DNA of 64,000 bases from Chromohalobacter canadensis. Its GTDB lineage: Bacteria > Pseudomonadota > Gammaproteobacteria > Pseudomonadales > Halomonadaceae. Location of the stretch: NCBI RefSeq assembly GCF_029544075.1, contig NZ_JAJQJH010000002.1:62001-126000 (forward strand), in the 5' to 3' direction. The translations under genes were made by a program, and so were the position numbers. Of this stretch, positions 1 to 10,749 are shown one piece after another; position 1 is the stretch's first letter, and each line of letters starts with the position of its first letter. The notes under the pieces are model-generated. The model searched no databases, was not told the DNA's origin, and saw nothing but the letters and a program-made list of their open reading frames with translations.

Positions 1-515
1 TCCTCGAACTGCTGGCGATCGAGCATCAGCTGCGCTTGCACTATGCCCACCGCGTTATCGGCTCCCTCGGTACTATGATGGGCACGCTTGAGTAGCGTAT
101 CGGCATGCTCGAAACGTCCCTGATAATGCGCCGCCAGTGCCGCGGAAAGGTAATTGACCAGCGGCGTACTGGAATCGTCCGCCGCCTTGACCAGGTCCCT
201 CTCGGCACGTTTCCAGCGGCCTTCGGCGAGCGCCACCAAGCCTCTCACGGTACGCTTCATGGCATTACGATTGCGCGTGCGGCTATTCCAGACCTTGAGC
301 CGGCTCACCGGACGACGCAGCCGGTGGAGGACGCGCAGCAGGAAATGCAGGGCCAGAAACACCGCTAGCAATATCACCAGACCCAGCCAGAAGGAGGTCT
401 GAATCGAGGTATCACCCACGCGCACCAGCCAGTAACCGGGCATCGACTGCATCAGCTGGCCGAATAGCGCGCCGACAGCCAGCCCCACGACGATGAGAAG
501 AATCAGCTTTCTCAT
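1..515 (-). CDS. hemY: HemY, porphyrin-biosynthesis-associated membrane protein (partial)
   Basis: Only the N-terminal 171 residues are in the window; the gene runs off the left edge. Two hydrophobic segments at about residues 3-22 and 34-57 are followed by a cytoplasm-type helical region with TPR-like repeats (an ALAAHYQGRFEHAD stretch), as in the HemY family. HemY is an inner-membrane TPR protein linked to late protoporphyrin synthesis; its exact role is unsettled. The start overlaps the hemX stop as ATGA, so it is the last visible gene of a hemC-hemD-hemX-hemY operon. The order is the main support for the name. Confidence 0.88.
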   Translation of the reverse strand, partial: MRKLILLIVVGLAVGALFGQLMQSMPGYWLVRVGDTSIQTSFWLGLVILLAVFLALHFLLRVLHRLRRPVSRLKVWNSRTRNRNAMKRTVRGLVALAEGRWKRAERDLVKAADDSSTPLVNYLSAALAAHYQGRFEHADTLLKRAHHSTEGADNAVGIVQAQLMLDRQQFE

Positions 516-2059
516 GCACTGTCTCCTTCATCGTTCTGACGTTGCTCGCCACCACCGTCATCGTTGCCATTCTGGAAACGCTTCTCGATGAAGTCCTTGA
601 GCGTCTGCTGCGACTCGCTGATATCCGGCAGCTCAGGCCGAATGGTCTTGTCACGCAATGACTCAAGGCGCCCAAGGGAGTTGTTCACCGCATCTTGCTC
701 GGTGTCGTAGTAGCGCTCAATCAGGGTGATCGCCTTGTCGAGGCTGGCTTGGTAAAGCTTGGGCTCGGTCTTGAGCAAGGCCAATTGAGCCTGCTCGAGC
801 AAGAGGCGCGCGTTCTGGCGCAGGTAGGACTCCTGCTCAGGTGTCACCAAGGCTTCAAGCGCTTCATCGTGACGGCGTATGACGACGAGATCCTTGAGCT
901 CACCGCCCAGGCGGGAGAGCTGTTGTTGCCAGCCGCCCTTGAGCGAGGAATCGTCGTCGTTCTGCGCGGTGATCTCTTCCACGTCCTGCTTGAGCGGCAA
1001 CCCCGCCAGTTGCTCCTGCTGCGCCATCAATGTCAGATACAAGCCGGTGCGATCTACCGTGGGCACTGAATCCAGCGCCGCCAGCTCGGACTGAATCGCC
1101 CGGCGCACCGGAATCAGTGCCGGGTTGTCGGCATCTGTCAGACGTTTATCGGCAGCCTTGAGCAACGCCTTGGCACCCTTGACGTCGCGCTCGAGCTGCA
1201 GGCGCTGGTTAGCCAAGCGCAGCAGATACTCGGCCTCGGCATGCAGCCACTCGCGCGGGTCGGCCTCCTGCTCGTCGGCCAGCTCGGAGAGCACCTTGTC
1301 GAGATTCTTGTCGATGTCTTGACGATAGTCCTGAAAATCGCCCTTGAGCGATTCGAACGCCTTCTCTCGTTGGTCGAGACGTTCGCGCAGCGTGTCGAGG
1401 GTCTGCGCGTTCTTCTCGCCGGCACTGGCCAGCTCGGCCTGTTGCGCCTGTAAGCGCTTCCAGCCATACCCAAGCCCCAGCGCCACGACGATGGCTACGA
1501 TTACGGCGATGATCAGCGCCACAATGGCCAGGCCACGCCCGTTGCCACCGCCACCTTGCGAAGTTTGTGCGGAGGGGGGCGAGGTGCCGTTGCCGACGCC
1601 GCCGGCTTTACTCGACGTCGTCTTGTCATGCGAGGCAGCGCCCGCCGACGCCCCACCGGCCGACGATGAGCGCGTGCCGCCGGTGCGGGTCTTACCCGTA
1701 TCCTTGGCCGGGGTGTCCGTCGCTTTTTGCTGGGACTTGGCGCCACGTTTGGCGGTAGCCGACGATGCGCCGGCTCCGGATGTCGTCTCGCTCGCCTTGC
1801 GAGACGCATCGTCCGTCTTTTCATCCGCCTTTGACGTCGCATCGGAAGAAGTCTGGGACGCCGCGGCGTCGGTTGTCGATGCCTTGGACGACGCGGCATC
1901 CGCCGCCTTGTCCGAGGCACCGCGCGCCTCGTCGGCTACCTCGCCGTCGGCGTCGGCCTTGTGAGTCTCGGAGGAAGCCGGCGACTGAGGCGTCTCGTCA
2001 GCGGACGTCGACGCATCGGTGGGCGTGTTTTTATCATCCTGATCCTGTCGTTTGCTCAT
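512..2059 (-). CDS. hemX: HemX, membrane-anchored protein of the haem operon
   Basis: The 515-residue protein has three parts. Residues 1-175 are an unusually long, low-complexity region rich in Ala, Ser, Thr, Asp and Lys. One transmembrane helix lies at about 177-199. A coiled coil then leads into the conserved HemX domain with its DPREWLHAEAEYLLRLANQR-type core. HemX was once annotated as uroporphyrinogen-III methyltransferase, but the family has no SAM-binding fold; it is taken as an accessory, possibly scaffolding, inner-membrane protein. It lies between hemD (45 nt away) and hemY (ATGA overlap). The N-terminal extension is longer than in enterobacterial HemX. Confidence 0.92.
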   Translation of the reverse strand: MSKRQDQDDKNTPTDASTSADETPQSPASSETHKADADGEVADEARGASDKAADAASSKASTTDAAASQTSSDATSKADEKTDDASRKASETTSGAGASSATAKRGAKSQQKATDTPAKDTGKTRTGGTRSSSAGGASAGAASHDKTTSSKAGGVGNGTSPPSAQTSQGGGGNGRGLAIVALIIAVIVAIVVALGLGYGWKRLQAQQAELASAGEKNAQTLDTLRERLDQREKAFESLKGDFQDYRQDIDKNLDKVLSELADEQEADPREWLHAEAEYLLRLANQRLQLERDVKGAKALLKAADKRLTDADNPALIPVRRAIQSELAALDSVPTVDRTGLYLTLMAQQEQLAGLPLKQDVEEITAQNDDDSSLKGGWQQQLSRLGGELKDLVVIRRHDEALEALVTPEQESYLRQNARLLLEQAQLALLKTEPKLYQASLDKAITLIERYYDTEQDAVNNSLGRLESLRDKTIRPELPDISESQQTLKDFIEKRFQNGNDDGGGEQRQNDEGDSA

Positions 2060-2104
2060 GTGTCGCTAGCCCTTTTCAAACTCATCGTGATCAACGTCGG
2101 CGCG

Positions 2105-2860
2105 TCACGTGTCGCCTACTTCCTGTACGGCGGTCACCAAGGCCTCGGGGGTCGCACCTTGCGCTACGTATAGCGAAGCGAAGCCCATCGTGTCTGCCAG
2201 TGTAGCCAAACGCTGACTGGAAACGATTAGCGGTTTGTTCAACGCCGCCTGTCCGCACCAGATAACCAGATGCTCGAGCAATTCGCCACTGGTCACGATC
2301 ATGGCCGTGAAATCGCCCGTGGCGAGCCAGCCTGCAGCGGTCGTGTCCGGCGCCGTATAAACGCGCCGATAGAGTGCCAGCTTGGTGGCCCGTGCGCCAC
2401 GTGCCTCGAGCGTCTGCGTGAGCAGCTGGCGCCCCCCTGTTCCGCCGACGACCAGCACCCGCTGACCGTCGAGCCGTGTCAGTGAACGCATCGCCAATAG
2501 CGCCTCGCTGGTCGTGCCCCGACCGGGGTCAGGCACACTCGACTTGACGTCCAGACCACGGTAAAGCGTCGCCGCCGTCGCCACCCCCAGCGCATAGAAA
2601 CGCGGCCCCTGCGGCAATTGCGGCCAATAGCGATCAAGCCACTCGACCAAGCACTCGGCAGCGAAGGGGCTGGTCACGACTACCACGTCGTACTGATCGA
2701 CATCCAGCAGGGGAGCGCGCTTGACCTCGTCGACGTCGAGCGGCTGCAAATGCATCACCGCCGGGCGGGCGGGTGCGAAGCCCGCCTCCGACAAGGCCTT
2801 GGCCAGCCGCTCGCCGCCCTCGCCGGGGCGCGTCACCAGGATGCGTGACGCGGCGCTCAT
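2105..2860 (-). CDS. hemD: Uroporphyrinogen-III synthase
   Basis: This 251-residue protein matches HemD in length and in its two-lobed, weakly conserved pattern: an N-terminal ILVTRPGE motif, a central [10 protein letters not shown] stretch and a C-terminal segment ending in [10 protein letters not shown]. The enzyme cyclises hydroxymethylbilane to uroporphyrinogen III with inversion of ring D, the branch point to haem, sirohaem and cobalamin. Its start overlaps the hemC stop by four bases (ATGA), so the two consecutive enzymes are translationally coupled. No catalytic residue is strictly conserved in this family, so position after hemC carries weight. Confidence 0.94.
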   Translation of the reverse strand: MSAASRILVTRPGEGGERLAKALSEAGFAPARPAVMHLQPLDVDEVKRAPLLDVDQYDVVVVTSPFAAECLVEWLDRYWPQLPQGPRFYALGVATAATLYRGLDVKSSVPDPGRGTTSEALLAMRSLTRLDGQRVLVVGGTGGRQLLTQTLEARGARATKLALYRRVYTAPDTTAAGWLATGDFTAMIVTSGELLEHLVIWCGQAALNKPLIVSSQRLATLADTMGFASLYVAQGATPEALVTAVQEVGDT

Positions 2861-3801
2861 TCCCCTTGGCCGTACACGTCCGCCAGGATCTCGCCGGCGC
2901 CCTGATCGAGCAGCGACTCGGCGATGCGCACGCCCAAGGCCTCGGGCTCGGAAGCCGAGCCACGCCCTTCGGCACGCAACACATGCGAGCCATCCGGATC
3001 ACCGACCAGCGCCCGTAGCCATAGAGTGCGGTCGTCATCCTCGAGCACAGCGTAGCCGCCGATGGGCACCTGGCAACCGCCGTCCAGGCGCGTGTTCATG
3101 GCACGTTCGGCGCGCACCCGGGTGGCCGTCTGCGGATGATCGAGCGGCGCCAGGATCTCGAGCAGCGTTTCATCGTCATAGCGACATTCGATGCCCAAGG
3201 CGCCCTGGCCGCAGGCCGGCAGGCTGACTTCCGGCGGCAGCTCTTGGGTGATGCGATGGCCAAGCTCGAGACGTTCGAGCCCCGAGGTCGCCAGAATGAT
3301 CGCCTCGAACTCGCCGCCGTCCAGCTTGCCCAGGCGAGTTTGCACGTTGCCACGCAGGTTGAGCACCTCCAGATCGGGGCGCGCCTCCTTGACCTGCAGG
3401 CCCCGGCGCAGGCTAGAAGTGCCCACACGCACGCCCTCGGGCAAGGCGTCCAGGGTAGCGTAATCGTTGGAGACGAAGGCATCCGTGGGTGCGCCGCTTT
3501 CCAGAATCACCGATAGCCCCAGCCCTTCGGGGAAGTGCATCGGCACATCCTTCATCGAGTGCACGGCGATATCGGCACGCCCGTCCAGCAGCGCCTCCTC
3601 CAATTCTTTGACGAACAGCCCCTTGCCACCGACCTTGGACAGCGGCGAATCGAGAATCTTGTCGCCACGCGTCGTCAGGGCGACCAGCTCCACCTCGAGT
3701 CCAGGATGTAGCGCCATCAGCCGAGCCTTGACATGCTCAGCCTGCCATAACGCAAGGCGGCTCTGACGGGTGGCGATGCGCAGTGTCTGCATGGCGGGCA
3801 T
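2857..3801 (-). CDS. hemC: Hydroxymethylbilane synthase (porphobilinogen deaminase)
   Basis: The 314-residue protein polymerises four porphobilinogen molecules into hydroxymethylbilane. Visible hallmarks are the [12 protein letters not shown]-terminus, the HSMKDVP motif near residue 81 with the catalytic-loop Asp, the Arg-rich SSLRRGLQV region, and Cys243 in LDGGCQVPI, which carries the dipyrromethane cofactor. The start is supported by GGAGAG about four bases upstream; a second Met three codons later is possible. It is first in the minus-strand haem operon and diverges from argH across about 180 bases. Confidence 0.97.
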   Translation of the reverse strand: MPAMQTLRIATRQSRLALWQAEHVKARLMALHPGLEVELVALTTRGDKILDSPLSKVGGKGLFVKELEEALLDGRADIAVHSMKDVPMHFPEGLGLSVILESGAPTDAFVSNDYATLDALPEGVRVGTSSLRRGLQVKEARPDLEVLNLRGNVQTRLGKLDGGEFEAIILATSGLERLELGHRITQELPPEVSLPACGQGALGIECRYDDETLLEILAPLDHPQTATRVRAERAMNTRLDGGCQVPIGGYAVLEDDDRTLWLRALVGDPDGSHVLRAEGRGSASEPEALGVRIAESLLDQGAGEILADVYGQGE

Positions 3802-3983
3802 TGAACTCTCCTAAATGGGCGCACACCGATTCGGCGGCGGGGATGACTATCATCATAAAGCAGTCCCCGGTCGAGGAAAAATCCCGCCCCCAGCGTTCCC
3901 GTGCCCTGTCCCACCTCGCCAGCGGCGCCGACTCTGGTACACTCAGGGCATCACCATCTCGACCAAGCAGGACGCCACGCCCG

Positions 3984-5387
3984 ATGAGCAATACGACCAA
4001 CCAATCCTGGGGCGGACGCTTCAGCGAGCCCACCGACGCCTTCGTCGCGCGCTTCACGGCATCGGTAGACTTCGACCGGCGCCTCTATCATCACGACATT
4101 CGCGGCTCGATCGCGCATGCCACCATGCTCGAACGCGTTGGCGTGCTCACCTCTGATGAGTGCGAGGCCATCGTGCAAGGCCTCGGCGAAGTCGAGCGGG
4201 AAATCGAGGCCGAACAATTTCCTTGGTCGGTGGAACTCGAAGATGTGCACATGAACATCGAGGCCCGGCTGACCGAGAAAATCGGCATCACCGGCAAGAA
4301 GCTGCATACCGGGCGCTCGCGCAACGACCAGATCGCCACCGATATTCGACTTTATCTGCGCGACGAGATCGACATCGTCGCGGCCGAGCTCGCCCGCCTG
4401 CGCGAGGGGTTGATCGAGCTTGCCACCCGCGAGGCCGACACCATCATGCCCGGCTTCACGCATTTGCAGACCGCCCAGCCGGTGAGCTTCGGCCACCACC
4501 TGCTGGCCTGGCAGGAAATGCTCGCCCGCGACCACGAACGCCTGCTGGACTGCCGCAAGCGCGTCAACGTGATGCCGCTGGGTGCCGCCGCGCTGGCCGG
4601 CACCACCTATCCCATCGACCGCCACGTCACCGCCGAGCTGCTGGGCTTCGAACGCCCCGCCGAGAACAGCCTCGACGCGGTCAGCGATCGCGACTTCGCC
4701 ATCGAGTTCGGCGCCTTCGCCAGCGTACTGTTGATGCACCTGTCACGCATGAGCGAGGAGCTGGTGCTGTGGACCAGCGCCCAATTCGACTTCATCGACC
4801 TGCCCGACCGTTTCTGCACCGGCTCGTCGATCATGCCGCAGAAGAAGAACCCTGATGTCCCCGAGCTGGTACGCGGCAAGACCGGCCGCGTCTATGGCCA
4901 CCTGATGGGACTTTTGACGCTGATGAAGTCGCAGCCACTGGCTTACAACAAGGACAATCAGGAAGACAAGGAACCGCTGTTCGACACCCTCGACACCGTG
5001 CAGGGCTGTCTCAAGGCGTTCGCCGACATGGTGCCGGCCATCGAGGCCAAGACGGACAACATGTTCGAGGCCGCGCGCAAGGGCTTCTCCACCGCCACCG
5101 ATCTAGCGGACTACCTCGTGCGCGCCGGTGTGGCCTTTCGCGATGCCCACGAAATCGTCGGCCAAGCCGTGGCGCTAGGCCTGCGCGAGCAGAAGGACCT
5201 TTCAGAGATGTCCCTCGACGAGTTGCGCCAGTTCTCCGACGCCATCCAGGCCGACGTCTTCGAAGTACTGACGCTGGAAGGTTCGGTGGCAGCGCGCAAT
5301 CACATCGGCGGCACCGCGCCGGATCAGGTCCGCGCCGCTGCCCAACGCGCCCGCGATGCGCTCGCTACGCTGCAACAGGAGGCATGA
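3984..5387 (+). CDS. argH: Argininosuccinate lyase
   Basis: The protein has 467 residues from the ATG at 3984; the frame stays open further upstream, but homologues begin at the [11 protein letters not shown] motif right after this Met. The fumarase-superfamily signature [11 protein letters not shown] starts at about residue 280, and the HTGRSRNDQ substrate motif is present. It splits argininosuccinate to arginine and fumarate, the last step of arginine synthesis. It is divergent from hemC, with a TACACT -10-like element in the intergenic space. The stop overlaps the next gene, lptM. Confidence 0.97.
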   Translation: MSNTTNQSWGGRFSEPTDAFVARFTASVDFDRRLYHHDIRGSIAHATMLERVGVLTSDECEAIVQGLGEVEREIEAEQFPWSVELEDVHMNIEARLTEKIGITGKKLHTGRSRNDQIATDIRLYLRDEIDIVAAELARLREGLIELATREADTIMPGFTHLQTAQPVSFGHHLLAWQEMLARDHERLLDCRKRVNVMPLGAAALAGTTYPIDRHVTAELLGFERPAENSLDAVSDRDFAIEFGAFASVLLMHLSRMSEELVLWTSAQFDFIDLPDRFCTGSSIMPQKKNPDVPELVRGKTGRVYGHLMGLLTLMKSQPLAYNKDNQEDKEPLFDTLDTVQGCLKAFADMVPAIEAKTDNMFEAARKGFSTATDLADYLVRAGVAFRDAHEIVGQAVALGLREQKDLSEMSLDELRQFSDAIQADVFEVLTLEGSVAARNHIGGTAPDQVRAAAQRARDALATLQQEA

Positions 5388-5593
5388 TGCGCTTACTTCC
5401 CATGCTGGCCATTCTCGGCATAGCTGCGTTCACGCTCGCCGGTTGCGGCCAAAAGGGGCCGCTTTACATGCCCGATGACGAACAGGCCAGCGAGCAGTAC
5501 GATCCGGCGAACGCCTATGAAGACGACGCCGATCAAGGCGAAGAAGGCGCCGCAGACGACGCTTCTTCTCAATCCGACAGCGACGCAGACTGA
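5384..5593 (+). CDS. lptM: LptM/YifL-type small lipoprotein
   Basis: This 69-residue lipoprotein has a hydrophobic leader and the lipobox LAGC with Cys21, followed at once by [11 protein letters not shown], the signature of LptM (YifL). In Escherichia coli LptM binds the LptD-LptE complex and helps LptD form its native disulfides. The rest is an acidic, disordered tail (Asp, Glu, Ser). AGGAGG at 5377-5382 lies only one base from the first ATG, so the second ATG at 5387 may be the true start. The position between argH and lysA is typical for this gene. Confidence 0.85.
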   Translation: MMRLLPMLAILGIAAFTLAGCGQKGPLYMPDDEQASEQYDPANAYEDDADQGEEGAADDASSQSDSDAD

Positions 5594-5595
5594 CG

Positions 5596-6852
5596 ATGGA
5601 TCATTTCAACTACCGCGACGGTCAACTCTACGCTGAAGACGTCCCAGTGGCCGACATCGCCGAGCGTTTCGGCACGCCCTGTTACGTGTATTCACGGGCG
5701 ACCTTCACGCGCCACTTCAAGGCCTATAGTGACGCGTTGGGCGAGCATCCGCACCTGATCTGCTACGCGGTGAAGGCCAATGCCAACCTCGCCGTGCTCG
5801 ACCTGTTGGCGCGCCTCGGCGCAGGGTTCGACATCGTCTCCCAAGGCGAGCTCGAGCGTGTGCTGGCTGCCGGCGGCGACCCCGCCAAGGTGGTGTTTTC
5901 CGGCGTCGCCAAGCAGGCCGGTGAAATGGCCCGCGCGCTGGAAGTGGGCATCAAGTGCTTCAACGTGGAATCGCTGCCGGAACTCGAGCGCCTGAACCAG
6001 GTGGCGGGCGAATGCAGTCGGGTGGCGCGCGTCTCGTTGCGCGTCAATCCCGACGTCGACGCCCGGACGCATCCCTACATTTCCACCGGCCTCAAGGCCA
6101 ACAAGTTCGGTATCGCCGTCGACGATGCCTTCGAGGTCTATCAGCGCGCCGCCGAACTGCCGAATCTCGAGGTCGTCGGTCTGGATTGCCACATCGGTTC
6201 GCAGCTCACTGAGCTAGCGCCCTTCCTCGACGCCCTGGACCGCCTGCTGGTGCTGCTCGACCGCCTGCATGAGGCAGGTATTACCATCGAGCACCTCGAC
6301 CTGGGCGGCGGCCTCGGCGTGCCCTATCAAGACGAGCAACCGCCCGCGCCCTACGATTACGCCCGCGCCTTGCTTGAGCGCCTCGATGGCCGCAACCTGA
6401 CGCTGCTCTTCGAACCGGGCCGCTCGATCGCCGCCAACGCCGGGATCATGCTCACCCGGGTCGAATACCTGAAGCCCGGCGAGACTCAACATTTCGCCAT
6501 CGTCGACGCCGGCATGAACGACCTGATTCGCCCCGCGCTGTATCAAGCATGGCAGCGCATCGTGCCGGTCGATACCCGAGCGCCGCGCGAGACGGCACTC
6601 TACGATGTGGTCGGCCCAGTCTGTGAAACCGGCGACTTCCTGGGTAAGGCGCGCGAACTGGCCATCGCACCGGGCGACCTGCTCGCGGTCCGTTCGGCGG
6701 GAGCCTACGGCTTCGTGATGGCCTCCAACTACAATAGCCGACCGCGTCCGGCCGAGATCATGGTCGACGGCGGTAGTGCGCAGGTCGTGCGCGAACGCGA
6801 GCCACTCGCCGCCTTATGGGCTGGCGAACACCGCCTGGCGGAGACCTCCTGA
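5596..6852 (+). CDS. lysA: Diaminopimelate decarboxylase
   Basis: The 418-residue fold-type III PLP enzyme makes lysine from meso-diaminopimelate. The PLP lysine is Lys60 in CYAVKANAN. The GGGLG phosphate-binding glycine loop, the HIGSQ motif and the C-terminal GPVCETGD motif with the active-site Cys are all present. It follows lptM by two bases and shares its TGA with the ATG of dapF, so the enzymes that make meso-DAP and turn it into lysine are translated together. Confidence 0.97.
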   Translation: MDHFNYRDGQLYAEDVPVADIAERFGTPCYVYSRATFTRHFKAYSDALGEHPHLICYAVKANANLAVLDLLARLGAGFDIVSQGELERVLAAGGDPAKVVFSGVAKQAGEMARALEVGIKCFNVESLPELERLNQVAGECSRVARVSLRVNPDVDARTHPYISTGLKANKFGIAVDDAFEVYQRAAELPNLEVVGLDCHIGSQLTELAPFLDALDRLLVLLDRLHEAGITIEHLDLGGGLGVPYQDEQPPAPYDYARALLERLDGRNLTLLFEPGRSIAANAGIMLTRVEYLKPGETQHFAIVDAGMNDLIRPALYQAWQRIVPVDTRAPRETALYDVVGPVCETGDFLGKARELAIAPGDLLAVRSAGAYGFVMASNYNSRPRPAEIMVDGGSAQVVREREPLAALWAGEHRLAETS

Positions 6853-7685
6853 TGCTGCTGCATTTCACCAAGATGCACGGGCTCGGCAACGACTTCATGG
6901 TGGTCGATTTGGTCACCCAGCGGGCGCGGCTCGACACCGAGCGCATCCGGCAGTTGGCCGACCGTCATCTCGGCATCGGTTTCGATCAGTTGCTGCTGGT
7001 CGAACCGCCGCGCGACCCCGAAATGGATTTCCGCTACCGCATCTTCAACGCCGATGGCCACGAAGTGGAAAATTGCGGTAACGGCGCTCGCTGCTTTGCA
7101 CGCTTCGTGCGCGAAGCGCGCCTGACCCACAAGCGTGAGATTCGCGTCGAAACCCAGGCCGGGCCTCTGACCCTTCGCGTCGAGGAAGACGAGCGGGTCC
7201 GCGTAAACATGGGCGTGCCGCGTTTCGCGCCCGAAGCCGTGCCCTTCGATGCCCCGGCCGATGCGCCCACGCATACCCTGGAGGTCGACGACGCACGCTG
7301 GGAGATCGGCGTCGTTTCGATGGGCAACCCTCACGCTGTCCTCGTGGTCGACGATGTCGATACCGCGCCGGTGGCACACCTGGGCCCGCTCATCGAACGC
7401 CACGTGCGCTTCCCCCGGCGCGTCAATGTGGGCTTCTTGCAGGTCGTCTCGCGTCACGAGGCGCGCCTGCGGGTCTTCGAACGCGGCAGCGGCGAAACGC
7501 TGGCCTGCGGCACCGGCGCCTGCGCGGCGGTGGCCAATGGTATCCGGCGCGGGTTGTTCGAGAGTCCCGTCGATGTTCATCTACCCGGTGGCACGCTAAC
7601 CTTGGAATGGTCCGCCGAGGACGCCCCCATGGTAATGATCGGCCCCGCCACCAGCGTCTTCGAGGGGCGTATCGCGCTACCTTAG
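6852..7685 (+). CDS. dapF: Diaminopimelate epimerase
   Basis: The protein has 277 residues from the ATG that overlaps the lysA stop; earlier in-frame starts lie inside lysA and would add residues not seen in homologues. The N-terminal [11 protein letters not shown] motif and both catalytic cysteines are visible: Cys75 in ENCGNGARC and Cys219 in ACGTGACA. It epimerises LL-DAP to meso-DAP for lysine and peptidoglycan. It is third or fourth in the lptM-lysA-dapF-DUF484-xerC-yigB run. Confidence 0.97.
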   Translation: MLLHFTKMHGLGNDFMVVDLVTQRARLDTERIRQLADRHLGIGFDQLLLVEPPRDPEMDFRYRIFNADGHEVENCGNGARCFARFVREARLTHKREIRVETQAGPLTLRVEEDERVRVNMGVPRFAPEAVPFDAPADAPTHTLEVDDARWEIGVVSMGNPHAVLVVDDVDTAPVAHLGPLIERHVRFPRRVNVGFLQVVSRHEARLRVFERGSGETLACGTGACAAVANGIRRGLFESPVDVHLPGGTLTLEWSAEDAPMVMIGPATSVFEGRIALP

Positions 7686-7760
7686 CAGCATTGCCGAGTG
7701 CCCTAAGAACCTGCAAACAACGACACGGCACGCAAGACGGAAACACAGGAGAACATACGC

Positions 7761-8480
7761 ATGTCCCAAACCCAGGCGCCCGAGCCGCGCACTACGCTCG
7801 ACCCTGAGCGTGTCGCGCATTGGCTGGCCCGTCACCCCGACTTCTTCGTCGGCCGAGAGGGACTGCTCCAACAGCTAAAAGTGCCGCATCCCCAGACCCA
7901 GGGCGCGATTTCGCTGCTCGAACGTCTCGTGCACGACCTGCGCGAGCGCGCCGAGACCGCCGAATGGCGCCTCGAGCACCTTTTGGAGACGGCGCGTCAT
8001 AACGAGGCACAGTACCAGCGCACCCGCTCGCTGATCCTGGCGCTGCTCGAGGCGGAAAACGTCGACGCGTTGGGCGAGGCCCTATCGACCCAACTCAGCG
8101 AACGCTTTCGCACCCAGGCGGTCGCGTTGTGGCTGGACTCGCCCCACGATGGTAGCGCCGTACAGCCACCCCAGATGCGTCTCGATGACTCTGCGCGCGC
8201 GACACTGGAGGAGCTTCTCGACGGCCACAACAGCCGCTGCACTCAGCTCTCGCGAGAAGCGTGGCGTACGCTCCTTCCCCATTCCGAGCCACCCGAGAGC
8301 AGCGGTTCATGCGCCGTGACGCGCTTGACCATGGGCGAGCCGCTCGGCTATCTGCTGCTTGCCAGCCAGGAGAGCGAGCACTTTCGTGCCACGCTCGACA
8401 CCCTGTTCACCGATTACCTCGGCGAAATCGTCGCGCGCTTGCTGATCCGGCTGGATACCGAGCATGCACGCCGCGATTGA
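7761..8480 (+). CDS. DUF484 family protein
   Basis: The 239-residue cytoplasmic protein belongs to DUF484, recognised by the N-terminal WLARHPDFF and LKVPHPQ...GAISLLERL motifs, a heptad-rich helix at about 50-80, and a GAF-like C-terminal half. Its function is unknown. The gene almost always sits between dapF and xerC in gammaproteobacteria, as here, and its 3' end overlaps xerC by 17 bases. ACAGGAG lies just upstream of the start. Confidence 0.9.
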   Translation: MSQTQAPEPRTTLDPERVAHWLARHPDFFVGREGLLQQLKVPHPQTQGAISLLERLVHDLRERAETAEWRLEHLLETARHNEAQYQRTRSLILALLEAENVDALGEALSTQLSERFRTQAVALWLDSPHDGSAVQPPQMRLDDSARATLEELLDGHNSRCTQLSREAWRTLLPHSEPPESSGSCAVTRLTMGEPLGYLLLASQESEHFRATLDTLFTDYLGEIVARLLIRLDTEHARRD

Positions 8481-9360
8481 AGAGTTCCTGCGCGGGCTGG
8501 CGGGGCATGCCAGCCCCGCAACACTGGATGCCTATCGGCGCGACTTGGCCGCACTAGCGCATTTCCTCGAGGCACATGACGTCGACGACTGGTCCACGCT
8601 GGATGTTGCCCTGGTCCGTCGTTTCTTGGGCGCCGAGCGCACCCGCGGTCTAGCCCCGCGCAGTCTCGCCAGGCGCCGCGCCGCGCTATCGCGCTTCGCC
8701 GATCATCTGGTGCGCAGCGGCGTGCTCGCTCACAATCCCGTGGCCTTGACCCAGACACCGCGTCAGCCTCAGCACCTGCCGCGTCCGGTGGATGTCGATC
8801 AGTTATCGCGCTTTCTGGATACCCCGCACGACGACACCCCACTCGGCGTGCGCGATCAAGCCATGCTGGAGCTGTTCTATTCCTGCGGGCTGCGTCTAGC
8901 GGAGTTGACGGCGCTGGACATCACGGATCTAGAGACGCGGCGTGTGCGAGTGGTGGGCAAGGGTAGCAAGCCTCGCCAGATGCCCCTTGGCAGCCGTGCC
9001 CAGGCAGCGCTGACCGCATGGTTCAAGGTCCGTGGCCAACTAGCCGACGCGGAAGAACGCGCGCTGTTCGTCGGTCAACGCGGCGTACGACTCGGGCATC
9101 GCGCGGTGCAGAAACGCCTCGTGCATCTTGCCCGCGAGCGCGGCCTGCCCGAACACCTGCACCCGCATCGGCTGCGCCACTCCTTCGCCAGCCACCTGCT
9201 CGAATCGAGCCAGGATCTGCGTGCCGTGCAGGAGCTTTTGGGGCATGCCAATCTGTCCACCACGCAGGTCTATACGCGTCTCGACTGGCAGCATCTCGCC
9301 GACGCCTACGATGCTGCCCACCCGCGCGCCCGGCGCCACGAAACGCCCGGCGAAGGCTGA
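8464..9360 (+). CDS. xerC: Tyrosine recombinase XerC
   Basis: The 298-residue tyrosine recombinase acts with XerD at dif to resolve chromosome dimers. The N-terminal SAM-like core-binding domain occupies residues 1-90. The catalytic domain shows the first Arg in YSCGLRLAEL, the HRLRHSFASHLL box, the LLGHANLSTTQ stretch and the nucleophile Tyr270 in QVYTRLDW. The dapF-DUF484-xerC-yigB order separates it from XerD and from phage integrases. Confidence 0.95.
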   Translation: MHAAIEEFLRGLAGHASPATLDAYRRDLAALAHFLEAHDVDDWSTLDVALVRRFLGAERTRGLAPRSLARRRAALSRFADHLVRSGVLAHNPVALTQTPRQPQHLPRPVDVDQLSRFLDTPHDDTPLGVRDQAMLELFYSCGLRLAELTALDITDLETRRVRVVGKGSKPRQMPLGSRAQAALTAWFKVRGQLADAEERALFVGQRGVRLGHRAVQKRLVHLARERGLPEHLHPHRLRHSFASHLLESSQDLRAVQELLGHANLSTTQVYTRLDWQHLADAYDAAHPRARRHETPGEG

Positions 9361-9386
9361 GCCTTAAGTCTCTGGAGACGACCTCG

Positions 9387-10112
9387 ATGGCGATAACCGC
9401 GCTAACCTTCGATCTTGACGACACGCTGTGGAACAACCGTCCGGTCCTTGAGCGTGCCGAAGCCGGCCATTATCAATGGCTCAGCGGCGCACTCGCCGCC
9501 GCCTCGCCAGGCGCCGGCAACGCGTTCATGACGCATTACCCCTTGCACGCGTATCAGCAGCGCCGCGCCGACGTGGCGCGGCGCTTTCCGCTCAAACGCG
9601 GCGACTTCACCTGGATTCGCGAACGCGCGTTGTTCGAGATGGTGGAAGCCTATGGCCTGCCGCGCCTTCAGGCGCGTCTATGGGCGGCGCATGCCATCGC
9701 GCATTTCCTCGACCTACGCCATGACCTCACGCCCTATCCCGAGGTAGTGGCCATGCTCGACACGCTGCGCCGGCGCTATCGGATCGCCGCGATCACCAAC
9801 GGCAACGCCGATCTCAAGCGCCTGGACCTGGCCGACCATTTCAGCGTCATGATCGCCGCGGGCGAGCTACATGCCCCCAAGCCCGACCCACGCGCCTTCC
9901 TCGCGGCACTGGCAAGGCTCGATGTCCGGCCGTCACAGGGTCTTCATGTGGGCGACTCCTGGCGCGAGGACGTACTCCCCGCGCAGCGCCTGGGCATGCA
10001 GGTGGCCTGGATCGACGCCAAGAACGAAGGTCCGTGCGAACTGCTACCCGGCGTACATAGACTGACCCACGTTCGTGAGCTCCCCGCGCTGCTCGATAGC
10101 CTGGCGTTTTAA
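9387..10112 (+). CDS. yigB: HAD-family phosphatase, YigB-like
   Basis: The protein has 241 residues from the ATG at 9387, which has GGAG upstream; the longer open frame overlaps xerC. Motif I is DLDDTLW with the nucleophile and acid Asp, motif II is the Thr in AAITNGN, motif III is the Lys in APKPDPRAF and motif IV is HVGDSWREDV. In Escherichia coli YigB dephosphorylates a riboflavin precursor and FMN, and lies next to xerC. Family assignment is firm; the substrate is inferred from context. Confidence 0.85.
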   Translation: MAITALTFDLDDTLWNNRPVLERAEAGHYQWLSGALAAASPGAGNAFMTHYPLHAYQQRRADVARRFPLKRGDFTWIRERALFEMVEAYGLPRLQARLWAAHAIAHFLDLRHDLTPYPEVVAMLDTLRRRYRIAAITNGNADLKRLDLADHFSVMIAAGELHAPKPDPRAFLAALARLDVRPSQGLHVGDSWREDVLPAQRLGMQVAWIDAKNEGPCELLPGVHRLTHVRELPALLDSLAF

Positions 10113-10125
10113 TTAACCTTTCGCA

Positions 10126-10749
10126 TCACACGGTATCCGGCTCACATAGCCAGGCATCCATGCGCGCGCAGGCCTCGTCGACGCCTTGCCGCTTGAGCGC
10201 AGAGAACAGCTGCACGCTGACCAAGTCTTCCCATTCGGCGAGCTGACGCCGCACTGCCAGAAGCGATGACTTGGCCGCCCCGGGCTTGAGCTTGTCGGCC
10301 TTGGTCAACAGGATGTGCACGGGCATCGCTTTCTCATCGGCCCAGCCCAGCATCATCTGATCGAACTCGCTCAGCGGATGCCGTACGTCCATGACCAACA
10401 TCAAACCCCTCAGTGCCTCACGTTCGTACAGGTACTCGCTCAAGTGACGCTGCCACTCCAGCTTGACCTGATCCGGCACCTTGGCGAAGCCGTAACCGGG
10501 CAGATCCACCAGCCGGTACGTCTCGTCGTTCGCGAGGGTGAAAAAGTTGATCAGTTGCGTGCGCCCCGGCGTCTTGGAGGTTCGCGCCAGTGACTTCTGC
10601 CTTGTCAGCGTATTGATCGCGCTGGACTTGCCGGCATTGGAGCGCCCGGCGAACGCCACTTCCGCGCCTGTGTCCGGGGGACACAAGGCCAAGCGCGGCG
10701 CACTGATCAAAAAACGCGCGGACTGATAGTTGATCTTGCCATCTTGCAT
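10126..10749 (-). CDS. engB: Ribosome-biogenesis GTP-binding protein EngB/YsxC
   Basis: This 207-residue GTPase assists assembly of the large ribosomal subunit. The G1 loop GRSNAGKSS is at residues 35-43, G3 is [10 protein letters not shown] and G4 is TKADK, which fit the EngB subfamily of TrmE-Era GTPases. It ends 13 bases from the convergent yigB gene and faces away from dsbA across about 280 bases that hold only promoter-like sequence. Confidence 0.96.
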   Translation of the reverse strand: MQDGKINYQSARFLISAPRLALCPPDTGAEVAFAGRSNAGKSSAINTLTRQKSLARTSKTPGRTQLINFFTLANDETYRLVDLPGYGFAKVPDQVKLEWQRHLSEYLYEREALRGLMLVMDVRHPLSEFDQMMLGWADEKAMPVHILLTKADKLKPGAAKSSLLAVRRQLAEWEDLVSVQLFSALKRQGVDEACARMDAWLCEPDTV

